Origin: JASTVH01 sp042862465
GTDB taxonomy: Bacteria > Pseudomonadota > Gammaproteobacteria > Pseudomonadales > Oleiphilaceae
Reading direction: 5' to 3'
DNA length: 6,196 bases
NCBI GenBank assembly: GCA_042862465.1
Contig: JASTVH010000025.1
Span: forward strand, 1 to 6,196
Of the stretch, positions 1 through 6,148 are shown one piece after another. Below the pieces are notes generated by a model. That model did not search any database. It saw only the letters and a list, made by a program, of their open reading frames with translations, and was not told where the DNA came from. Each line of letters starts with the position of its first letter. Positions within the stretch are counted from its first letter, which is position 1. Made by a program: the position numbers and the translations under genes.

Positions 1-1
1 T

Positions 2-97
2 TAGTGGAATAGAAAAAATATCCTAAAAAGCATCAAAAACCTATGCCAGAAATCGAAATCTGGTTTTTCTTGAGCATACATGCATATATAGTGGAAT
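2..97. repeat. 9-bp direct repeat TAGTGGAAT (2-10 and 89-97)
   Basis: TAGTGGAAT occurs at 2-10 and again at 89-97, 87 bases apart, on either side of the hairpin at 35-68. Both copies lie in the AT-rich stretch just before the recombinase genes. Short repeated sites there are often recombinase or excisionase arm sites, or attachment-site remnants. A 9-bp match in an AT-rich stretch this size can also occur by chance, so the role is only inferred. I found no copy of the 9-mer at the right edge. Confidence 0.3.
35..68. terminator. Possible bidirectional terminator hairpin upstream of gmtY
   Basis: CCAGA at 46-50 pairs with TCTGG at 59-63 around an 8-base loop, and a T-run follows at 64-68. A second, mutually exclusive pairing is possible: AAAAACC at 35-41 is the exact reverse complement of GGTTTTT at 62-68. 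An A-tract before and a T-tract after a GC-containing stem is the usual layout of an intrinsic terminator that works in both directions. It would separate gmtY from whatever lies to the left. The stem is only 5 bp and the loop is large, so strength is uncertain. It could also be part of the element end bound by the recombinases. Confidence 0.45.
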
Positions 98-130
98 TAC
101 AAACATACTATTTTACCAATTGGAAATTGC
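70..130 (+). promoter_or_regulatory. Presumed promoter and leader of the gmtYZX operon
   Basis: This is the only sizeable non-coding stretch before the four overlapping genes, so the operon promoter should be here or just upstream. It is AT-rich (for example TATATA at 85-90 and TACTAT at 106-111). TTGAGC at 70-75 resembles a -35 box, and TGGAAT 16 bases further on is a 4-of-6 match to a -10 box. None of these pairs is convincing. Before the GTG start at 131 there is only a weak ribosome-binding sequence, TGGA at 121-124. A perfect 8-bp palindrome, CCAATTGG, lies at 116-123 over that site and could be a small operator. Weak initiation signals would keep recombinase expression low. Confidence 0.3.
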
Positions 131-1510
131 GTGCTGAACAGCGTCTGCATAGAGGCAAATATCAAAGTAGACAACACGGGGACGAAGATAAGTCTTCCGG
201 TGATCGTCACCCAAGATGGTTTGCTGAAAAGTTATTTGGATTATTTGATCGTTCATCGATACAAATCTCGGAGCTGGAAAGACAGGAGCGCGTTTGCGGT
301 TCGACTCCTCATCGATTACACGAATCAGAATAAAGACTGCTTTGAAACTCCTCACCAACTGTTTCAGGAGTTTTCAAACAGCCTCTACACCGGAACGATT
401 GGCGAGGACGGTAGCGATCCGAGTTGGCTGCGGTGGAAACCACGCGAGGATAAGGACGCGAACTTTCTAATCAGACTGATAACACAATACACAGACTGGC
501 TCTCTGAGCAGTATGAAGAGAAAAAGCTTCAGATAAACCCAACGGTGAAACCTACTCGTTACGAGGAGTGGATGGGCCTCGCAGCCTTCTACCAAAAGAA
601 ACGGCGGGCTTTTCTTTCCCACCTTTGGGCTAACAAACCAGCCCCTGCTTATTTCCGGAAGGTTATGCCCAGGACGGTGTCGCGTTCTAACGGCAATGAG
701 GGTAAGAAAAGCTTTCCTCCTGGACGAATTGACGACCTCTTGTGGAATGGCCTTACGCGATATGGCTTTGAAACGAGCGACGTAGTTTATGAGCGCCTGG
801 ACCTGAAGAATGTGCTCATTACCATGCTGATGCATTACGGCGGACTCAGGCTCAGCGAGTGCTTTCACCTTTGGGTAGAAGATGTCGTGCCGTGGGAAGA
901 CGGAACCGCACTGGTCAAAATTTTTCATCCCGATAAAGGGCGGCCCCGTCCAAACGGCCCCAGCAGGCGCGAAGAGTTGCTAAACAAGTATGGGATGCAA
1001 CCGCGATTTGAATATTCGAAATCCCATACGCTGCATGCAGGTTGGAAAGCGCCCAAAGAGGACAATGAAAGTCGCCACTTTCTTCAGGTTTGGTGGTTTC
1101 CAAGAAGTGCTGGTGAAACCTTTAACGACCTTTGGCGGCTTTACCTGACCTACCAGCGATACCCCGATGGCGGTAAACATCCGTTTGCATTCACGACGCA
1201 ATCAGGCGCTCCGCACTCAATCAAAGGCTATAACCAATCGCTTAAAAGAGCCGTTGAGAGAATTGGTTTACCGTTTTCAAAAGAAGCGGGAACGACAGCA
1301 CACGCCCACCGACACTCGTATGGGCAAGCTCTGGCTGATGCAAACGCTGATTCTCTGATCATTAAAAACGCCCTGCACCATAAATCGATAGAAAGTCAGC
1401 AGGTCTACACCGAACTCACTGATAAGCAGATGCGTGCGCATTTGAGCAGATTGTCGCCCGAGCACGGCTTAATTTCTCCAATCAAGAAAGGACTCACTCA
1501 TGGCAACTAA
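131..1510 (+). CDS. gmtY: Gamma-mobile-trio tyrosine recombinase GmtY
   Basis: This 459-residue protein belongs to the tyrosine recombinase/integrase superfamily, which cuts and rejoins DNA through a covalent phosphotyrosine intermediate. The catalytic residues are visible in order: Arg240 in GGLRLSE, the HxxR box His391-x-x-Arg394 (HAHR), His417 in ALHHKS, and the nucleophile Tyr426 in QQVYTEL, nine residues after His417 as in canonical family members. The catalytic Lys on the beta-hairpin cannot be assigned with certainty. Residues about 25-160 look like the helical core-binding (SAM-like) domain, and the catalytic domain spans about 195-440. The GTG start is chosen because the frame is closed by TAG at 89-91 and no ATG lies between. 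The ribosome-binding site is weak. The stop overlaps the start of gmtZ by 11 bases. Assignment to GmtY rests on the sequence together with the gmtZ and gmtX neighbours. I see no truncation or missing catalytic residue, so it is probably active. Confidence 0.9.
   Translation: MLNSVCIEANIKVDNTGTKISLPVIVTQDGLLKSYLDYLIVHRYKSRSWKDRSAFAVRLLIDYTNQNKDCFETPHQLFQEFSNSLYTGTIGEDGSDPSWLRWKPREDKDANFLIRLITQYTDWLSEQYEEKKLQINPTVKPTRYEEWMGLAAFYQKKRRAFLSHLWANKPAPAYFRKVMPRTVSRSNGNEGKKSFPPGRIDDLLWNGLTRYGFETSDVVYERLDLKNVLITMLMHYGGLRLSECFHLWVEDVVPWEDGTALVKIFHPDKGRPRPNGPSRREELLNKYGMQPRFEYSKSHTLHAGWKAPKEDNESRHFLQVWWFPRSAGETFNDLWRLYLTYQRYPDGGKHPFAFTTQSGAPHSIKGYNQSLKRAVERIGLPFSKEAGTTAHAHRHSYGQALADANADSLIIKNALHHKSIESQQVYTELTDKQMRAHLSRLSPEHGLISPIKKGLTHGN
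1485..1502 (+). promoter_or_regulatory. Strong ribosome-binding site fixing the gmtZ start
   Basis: AGAAAGGA at 1485-1492, with AAGGA at 1488-1492, lies 7 bases before the ATG at 1500. It sits inside the last codons of gmtY, and the gmtY stop TAA (1508-1510) comes after the gmtZ start. This is the best Shine-Dalgarno sequence in the operon and supports 1500 as the start. The 11-base overlap suggests translational coupling. Confidence 0.75.
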
Positions 1511-4500
1511 GTACGCCACGCTCGCCGAAGCCTCAGAAGCCGCTCAGCGCTTGGAATTCAAAACGCAGCCGGAATACAAGAAGGGCTACAAACAAGATCC
1601 GAAGCTGCCAGCAAATCCCAACCAACTCTATGCCGGAGATTGGGATGATTGGTATAGCTTCCTTGGCACTGAACACCCCGGTGAGAAGTACGCCACTGTC
1701 GCCGAAGCGTCCGAGGCCGCTCAACGCTTGGGATTCGAAATAAGAGATGAATACAACAAGGGCTACAAAAAAGACCCGAAGCTGCCAGCAGCTCCCGACA
1801 AACACTATGCCGAAGATTGGGCTGATTGGCCCAACTTCCTTCGCAATGAGCGCCCTAGAGAAAAATACGTGACGCTCGCCGAGGCGTCCGAAGTCGCTCA
1901 GCGATTGGGCTTCAAAACACGCACCGAATACCATGAGGGCTACCAAAAAGACCCGAAGTTGCCATCGAATCCCCAACGAAGTTATGCCGGAGAGTGGGAT
2001 GATTGGTATAGCTTTCTTGGCGTTGAGCGCCCCGAGAGGTACGCGGCGCTTGCCGAGGCGTCCGAAGCCGCTCAGCGCCTGGGGTGCAAAACGCAGCAGG
2101 AATACTATGAGGACTACCAAAAAGACCCGAAGNNNNNNNNNNNNNNNNNNNNNNNNNNNNNNNNNNNNNNNNNNNNNNNNNNNNNNNNNNNNNNNNNNNN
2201 NNNNNNNNNNNNNNNNNNNNNNNNNNNNNNNNTGCCATCACAACCCTCTGTTTTCTATGCCGAAGATTGGGATGATTGGTATAGCTTCCTTTGCACTGAA
2301 CGCCCCAGTGAGAAGCACGCCACTGTCGCCGAGGCGTCCGAAGCCGCTCAACGCTTGGGGTTAAAAACACAGGCGGAATACTATGAGGACTACCAAAAAG
2401 ACCCGAAGCTGCCAGGTTCTCCCAACGACTTTTATGCCGAAGATTGGAGTAGTTGGTACAACTTCCTTGGCACTGGACGCCCCGATGGGAAGTACGCAAC
2501 GCTCGCCGAGGCGTCCGAAGCCGCTCAGCGCTTGGGATTCAAAACGTCCACAGAATACTTTGAGGGCTACAAACAAGACCCGAAGCTGCCACGCCATCCC
2601 GACGGAATGTATCGCAGAAATTGGGCTGATTGGTACAGTTTTCTTGGCAATGAGCGTCCCAAAGAAAAGTACGCGACGCTCGCCGAGGCGTCCGAAGCCG
2701 CTCAATGCTTGGGGTTAAAAACAGGTGCGGAATACTTCAGGGGCTACGAAAAAGACCCGAAGTTGCCATCGCAGCCGAATAAAACTTTTTCCGAACATTG
2801 GATATCTTGGCCTCACTTCCTGGGCAACGAAAACGCCATTAATCGAGAACTGACCAGCAAATACCCCGAGTTTTGGAAAGCCATTCAGTGTTATGTAGAG
2901 GCTGGTACAGGCCAATCCAACAAATACTCACATTTGAGAGCACTCCTTAGATTTTACGTGGACAAGCTGGGCTTGGTTGACGACCCGGGAGCCATGCTGT
3001 CAAGGGATATCCCGTTTGATGAGCGAGCGTACGAAAACTTTATAAATGTCACCGCAGATACTGTAAAAAAACCACGGCATAACGCCTGTTCCGCTTTTTT
3101 CGAGTGGATTTTGGAGACTTATTGCTCTGACGAGGACGATAATGGTGAGCTGATAGTTCTGCCCGGCTACCGCAATCCTCTTAGAACCGTTCTCAAGGGT
3201 TTGTTAGATCAGTTACCCAGTTACAAGCGCAGTGAATCAGACAAGCCTCCATTGCCCATGGATGCCATTGTACGAGCCAAGCAGCATCTGATTCCGCTAG
3301 AGGCGACGTCGTTTCGCGATCTCTATCAATTGCATCCCTTCCTCGAAGACTGCTGGTTCGGGGTTGATCCACAGTTAATTGATGACAATGACCCAAACTG
3401 CATTTATCGAGTGGTCAAAAAAGAGCGGAAGCGAGGTCGCAAGCGCTATTTTGAAGAGGTGCACGAGTTATGGTCGCCCGTAAAAATTGTCGCAAACTAC
3501 ACATTGCTATCCATTCCGTTGCGAGGACAGCAAATCTGTTGGCTCGACAGCGGAGAGGGAGATGAATTCGTTCCGTTATGGCGTGATGGGAAGGTTCACT
3601 GGATCGAAAACCCAAGTCCGCTTGCAACCCGAAAGCGGAATAAGGGCTTTATTCAGAAAGGGAACAATGACGGTGAGTTGAGCGCCTACATCACGACGAA
3701 CAAAACCGGAAAGAAATTGGGCGGCTACGATATTCCGTTCATGCCGGAAGATCTGGCGTATTGGATTATCCAGCTTCGGGAGTGGCAATCCAAATACAAC
3801 CCAATCGAAGAACTGACACTGTGGACGCAAATCAACCCGCAGCAAAGGATACACAAAGACATCCTCAAAAGGCGCGGTAAACAATCGTTCCTGTTCCGCG
3901 ACCCGGCCTCACACGCCTGTGATGAGAAGGCGTCGCCCATGCGTACGACAACCGCGTTTACACGAACCCTGCCTGCTCTGTTGTTCCATAGTCAGAGGTC
4001 AGGCGCGGACCTCGCTGAGAAAATCGAAAAAAAGAGCAGCGTGGATTACAAGAGCCAATTTACACCTCATGCTCTCCGCGTCAGCCTTATCACTGCCTAC
4101 ATTGTCGACGGCAGAGCGCCCATAGCCGTGATTTCAAAGCTGGTTGGTCATTCCTCTCTGGTGATGACGATTTACTACACAAAGGTAGGAGCCAGCAAAA
4201 TGCGGCTGGAGATGGCGGCGGCTGAAAAACGGGCACTTGAGCAGAGTCACTATCGTTACGAAGACCTCATCCTCCAGAAGAAAATCGAAGAGGCGCGTCC
4301 GGAATTAATCGCCACAGACCGAAGCATCATGGATCAGTGTCTGACACCTAATTGGCCCTCTGGAGCCTTCCAACTTATGAGTTTCGGAATCTGCCCCATG
4401 AGCGGCAACAAGTGTGACGAAGGTGGCATGGCACTGGTTGAGCGGAAGGTTGAAGCACAGTACGCGCCGGTGCCCAATGGCTACCTTGGGACTCGAAATT

Positions 4501-5243
4501 GTCCCCAGTGCCGCTTCTTCATTACCGGCCCGGCGTTTCTGGGCGGTTTGTCGGCCATTGCCAACGAAATCATTCTGGAAATCAATGTCACCCGCAATGA
4601 ATACCACGAACTCGAAGAAAAAAGGCAGACGCTCGATGACGAGCGGTACGATGCCGAGTCTTCGGGACAGTTTTTTGGTAAAGAGCGAACGCTGAAAAAG
4701 ATCACCTCGGCGTATGAGGAAAAAGCCAAAAAGCTCGACATGCTTCTCACGGATCTCCAGCACTTATACCGCCTGATTTCTCAATCTACCGAACTGCTGA
4801 AGACCTCCGAGACAGGCCAGCACCAGCTGATCGTCAGCGGCAATTACGTGGAAATGGAGATGCATTTGGAGGAGCAAAGCAGCGAATTTCGGTTGCTCGC
4901 TGAGGTCTGTGCCAACGCTGAAATTTACGAGAGCGCCAGTGCCTCCAGAGCACGCCCCCTGCTCAGTCAGATGCTCGACAAATTGGCGGACACCAATGGG
5001 ATTGCACCCGCGATATTTCGGTTGACCGAGGATCAGCAGCTCAAAGCTGCCAATCAGGTCGTCCGGCTGATTATGCAAGTGACACAGAATAACTGGCACG
5101 TCGCTGACCAGTTGATCAATGGGCAAATCACCTTGGAAGATCTCGCCGAACCACTACAGCTAGGTGATGTGCGCCAAGAGATCGAGTCAGCCATGAACGG
5201 GTCTTTGAAATTCCCGCTAGAAATCGAGAGCTGCAATGAGTGA
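1500..5243 (+). CDS. gmtZ: Gamma-mobile-trio integrase GmtZ (VPA1269 family) with N-terminal repeat array
   Basis: This is a very large tyrosine-recombinase-like protein, 1247 residues as numbered with the 100-N gap left as written. Residues 4-448 are tandem 59-residue repeats of the kind Pfam calls phage-integrase repeat units. Residues about 450-575 look like a helical core-binding domain. The catalytic domain follows: Arg675 in SIPLRGQQ, His857-x-x-Arg860 (HALR), His884 in LVGHSS and Tyr893 (IYYTK), nine residues after His884. Next comes a four-cysteine cluster, Cys965/Cys972 (CPMSGNKC) and Cys1001/Cys1004 (NCPQC), likely a zinc-binding knuckle. A charged heptad-like helix at about 1025-1105 probably forms a coiled coil, and an uncharacterised tail ends the protein. 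The predicted role is DNA recombination alongside GmtY. The start is fixed by the AAGGA site 7 bases upstream. The gene overlaps gmtY by 11 bases and gmtX by 8. Its true length is uncertain because of the gap, but the reading frame is otherwise intact and all catalytic residues are present. Confidence 0.9.
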   Translation: MATKYATLAEASEAAQRLEFKTQPEYKKGYKQDPKLPANPNQLYAGDWDDWYSFLGTEHPGEKYATVAEASEAAQRLGFEIRDEYNKGYKKDPKLPAAPDKHYAEDWADWPNFLRNERPREKYVTLAEASEVAQRLGFKTRTEYHEGYQKDPKLPSNPQRSYAGEWDDWYSFLGVERPERYAALAEASEAAQRLGCKTQQEYYEDYQKDPKXXXXXXXXXXXXXXXXXXXXXXXXXXXXXXXXXXPSQPSVFYAEDWDDWYSFLCTERPSEKHATVAEASEAAQRLGLKTQAEYYEDYQKDPKLPGSPNDFYAEDWSSWYNFLGTGRPDGKYATLAEASEAAQRLGFKTSTEYFEGYKQDPKLPRHPDGMYRRNWADWYSFLGNERPKEKYATLAEASEAAQCLGLKTGAEYFRGYEKDPKLPSQPNKTFSEHWISWPHFLGNENAINRELTSKYPEFWKAIQCYVEAGTGQSNKYSHLRALLRFYVDKLGLVDDPGAMLSRDIPFDERAYENFINVTADTVKKPRHNACSAFFEWILETYCSDEDDNGELIVLPGYRNPLRTVLKGLLDQLPSYKRSESDKPPLPMDAIVRAKQHLIPLEATSFRDLYQLHPFLEDCWFGVDPQLIDDNDPNCIYRVVKKERKRGRKRYFEEVHELWSPVKIVANYTLLSIPLRGQQICWLDSGEGDEFVPLWRDGKVHWIENPSPLATRKRNKGFIQKGNNDGELSAYITTNKTGKKLGGYDIPFMPEDLAYWIIQLREWQSKYNPIEELTLWTQINPQQRIHKDILKRRGKQSFLFRDPASHACDEKASPMRTTTAFTRTLPALLFHSQRSGADLAEKIEKKSSVDYKSQFTPHALRVSLITAYIVDGRAPIAVISKLVGHSSLVMTIYYTKVGASKMRLEMAAAEKRALEQSHYRYEDLILQKKIEEARPELIATDRSIMDQCLTPNWPSGAFQLMSFGICPMSGNKCDEGGMALVERKVEAQYAPVPNGYLGTRNCPQCRFFITGPAFLGGLSAIANEIILEINVTRNEYHELEEKRQTLDDERYDAESSGQFFGKERTLKKITSAYEEKAKKLDMLLTDLQHLYRLISQSTELLKTSETGQHQLIVSGNYVEMEMHLEEQSSEFRLLAEVCANAEIYESASASRARPLLSQMLDKLADTNGIAPAIFRLTEDQQLKAANQVVRLIMQVTQNNWHVADQLINGQITLEDLAEPLQLGDVRQEIESAMNGSLKFPLEIESCNE
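1509..2843 (+). repeat. Tandem 177-bp (59-residue) repeat array inside gmtZ
   Basis: At least seven units lie head to tail in frame: 1509-1685, 1686-1862, 1863-2036 (one codon shorter), 2037-2132 (cut by the gap) with its apparent second half at 2233-2312, 2313-2489, 2490-2666 and 2667-2843. Each reads KYATLAEASEAAQRLG, then a variable ExY..GY segment, then KDPKLP, a variable NP-like stretch, YAEDW.DWYSFLG and an ERP linker. The last copy is the most diverged at its end (NENAIN), where it passes into the recombinase domain. Units are similar in DNA as well as protein. For example, a 34-base stretch is identical at 2099-2132 and 2375-2408. This suggests recent duplication or gene conversion. 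Conserved Trp, Tyr and Pro positions suggest a small folded unit. A DNA-binding role is an inference. Confidence 0.92.
2133..2232. other. Assembly gap (exactly 100 Ns) in the gmtZ repeat array
   Basis: Exactly 100 Ns interrupt the fourth repeat, the conventional placeholder for a gap of unknown size. The left flank ends at GACCCGAAG (Asp-Pro-Lys) and the right flank begins TGCCATC, which needs one preceding base to make a Leu-Pro. Joining the flanks with one base gives 96+1+80 = 177 bases, a complete repeat unit. The true gap is therefore probably one base plus zero or more whole repeats, not 100 bases. The left flank ends exactly at the end of a 34-base perfect repeat, which explains why assembly stopped there. 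Confidence 0.9.
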
Positions 5244-5871
5244 ACCGAACGAAGTCTACGAGGCCATACTGGGCCAACTGAAAAATTCTCGTTCCAGGAA
5301 GTCCCTGGAGGCCCTTCACACCGTTTGCAAGGAACATCATGAGTCAGGCTCGGTTGATTTCAGAATCTCAACGATTGCGAAGCTTGGAGCCAGTCGTGGC
5401 GCTCCTAGCGAGCAGACCATCCGAAACAAAACCGGAGAACATTATAGAGCGGTCATTGAGGCTTGGCAGGCGCTTGGAGACCAGAAAAAGAAAGCGATCA
5501 AAGCACAGACCACGCCCTCGGGCGAGTACGATTGGGTTGATGAGGTAAGCAATAAAACTCACCGCTTCCTCATACTCGACCTGATTTCGAAGGTCCGTAA
5601 ACTGAGGGCCGAAAATAAAAGGTTTGCATCGATCAAGAAATTGGAAATTGACTACCGAGCGGGTGCTGAAGACAAATCTGAATCGAGGTTACCGAGCCTG
5701 TTGAGTCACGAGATTGATGCATTGAGAGACGCCATCTCTGAGGAGTCCCTTAAATTAAAGGGCTGGACTAAAACAGAACGCGGCAGCATCAAGGACCAAA
5801 ACGGCAAGGTTGTCCTCAGAAACGGTTTTGTAGATGCCCTTGAAAAAGCGTTGAGTATCGGGAATGACTAA
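5236..5871 (+). CDS. gmtX: Gamma-mobile-trio protein GmtX
   Basis: This 211-residue soluble protein has no signal peptide or membrane segment and is the third member of the GMT trio. Its biochemical role is not known to me. Residues about 40-77 (DFRISTIAKLG, then GAPSEQTIRNK and YRAVIEAW) look like a helix-turn-helix: a helix, a turn rich in Gly/Pro/Ser, and a recognition-like helix beginning TIRNK. Residues about 107-136 are charged and helical, probably a short coiled coil. The C-terminal block (about 177-207, GWTKTERGSI to NGFVDALEKAL) is the other distinctive part. The ATG overlaps the gmtZ stop in ATGAGTGA (8 bases), with a modest GAGAG ribosome-binding site at 5226-5230, so translation is likely coupled to gmtZ. 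A DNA-binding accessory role in recombination is an inference from the HTH-like segment and the operon. Family assignment rests on sequence resemblance plus position after gmtZ. Confidence 0.85.
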   Translation: MSEPNEVYEAILGQLKNSRSRKSLEALHTVCKEHHESGSVDFRISTIAKLGASRGAPSEQTIRNKTGEHYRAVIEAWQALGDQKKKAIKAQTTPSGEYDWVDEVSNKTHRFLILDLISKVRKLRAENKRFASIKKLEIDYRAGAEDKSESRLPSLLSHEIDALRDAISEESLKLKGWTKTERGSIKDQNGKVVLRNGFVDALEKALSIGND

Positions 5872-6130
5872 CGGACAAGAAAAAGCTCGCGAAAACCTTG
5901 TTGCCTTTCAGCGTTGGGCCGCTACGAAAACCGATGACGATTTAAAGCAAATCGTCTTTCGGGGCCAGCTAAACCGTGGCGAAGTCGCCAACGCTATCGG
6001 TATCGGAAAGAGCGCCGTGCGCCAGAATCCGGCGATAAAATCGCTGGTCCTTAAATACCTCGGGCGAATCGCCGCTTGCGGCGAGAGGGCAGAGCCCTCA
6101 ATTGAAATCGAGGCTACGTCCGTTTTTTGA
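5864..6130 (+). CDS. Small VPA1267-like protein with HTH-like segment, fourth gene of the GMT operon
   Basis: This 88-residue soluble protein starts inside the gmtX stop (ATGACTAA, 8-base overlap). There is almost no Shine-Dalgarno of its own, only GAG at 5853-5855, so it probably depends on ribosomes arriving from gmtX. Residues 1-33 (MTNGQEKAREN, then RWAATKTDDDLKQIV) and 36-60 (LNRGEVANAIGIGKSAVRQNP) resemble the VPA1267-type family that lies next to the trio in Vibrio parahaemolyticus. The second block looks like a DNA-binding helix-turn-helix (GEVANAIGI, turn, KSAVRQNPAIK). As I recall the family, members run on past the NPAIK helix into a longer charged helical tail. Here the protein ends soon after, over a run of inverted repeats, so it may be a naturally short or truncated version. 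No function is established. A regulatory or recombination-accessory role is an inference. Confidence 0.7.
   Translation: MTNGQEKARENLVAFQRWAATKTDDDLKQIVFRGQLNRGEVANAIGIGKSAVRQNPAIKSLVLKYLGRIAACGERAEPSIEIEATSVF
6069..6099. repeat. Two back-to-back perfect inverted repeats at the 3' end of the fourth gene
   Basis: TCGCCGC at 6069-6075 and GCGGCGA at 6078-6084 form a perfect 7-bp stem around TT. Immediately after, GAGGGC at 6085-6090 and GCCCTC at 6094-6099 form a perfect 6-bp stem around AGA. Both are GC-rich and inside coding sequence. A palindrome CAATTG (6099-6104) follows. The cluster could be a recombinase-binding or attachment region, an mRNA 3'-protecting structure, or part of a terminator whose T-run begins 24 bases later. 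Confidence 0.6.
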
Positions 6131-6148
6131 TAGAAGCGGACCTTTTTT
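6118..6148 (+). terminator. Candidate intrinsic terminator after the four-gene operon
   Basis: GTCCG at 6118-6122 pairs with CGGAC at 6137-6141 around a 14-base loop that contains the stop codon of the fourth gene. A single C and six Ts (6143-6148) follow. Another six Ts (6123-6128) lie in the loop. The position is right for the end of the operon, but the stem is short and the loop long, so this is tentative. The remaining 48 bases of the window (6149-6196) show no gene, RNA or further clear structure. Confidence 0.4.

Noticed and set aside
43..333. A 96-codon open frame starting at 43.
   Set aside because: It overlaps gmtY in another frame, has no ribosome-binding site, and runs through the terminator-like hairpin. 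Its protein resembles nothing I know.
2133..2232. The in-frame passage through 100 Ns as evidence that the gap length is correct.
   Set aside because: 100 and 1 leave the same remainder when divided by 3, so frame is kept either way, and only the one-base (plus whole repeats) solution preserves the repeat unit.
1533..2705. Long antisense open frames of 114-195 codons opposite the gmtZ repeats.
   Set aside because: They recur with the same period as the repeats and arise from biased codons on the other strand. They have no ribosome-binding site or recognisable product.
1509..2843. Regular repeats that might suggest a CRISPR array or minisatellite.
   Set aside because: The unit is 177 bp, stays in frame, and encodes a conserved 59-residue motif. 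There are no short identical repeats separated by unique spacers.
118..5650. A 12-base identity (AATTGGAAATTG) at 118-129 and 5639-5650, considered as paired attachment sites.
   Set aside because: About one 12-base match is expected by chance in a window this size, and the second copy is inside the middle of gmtX.
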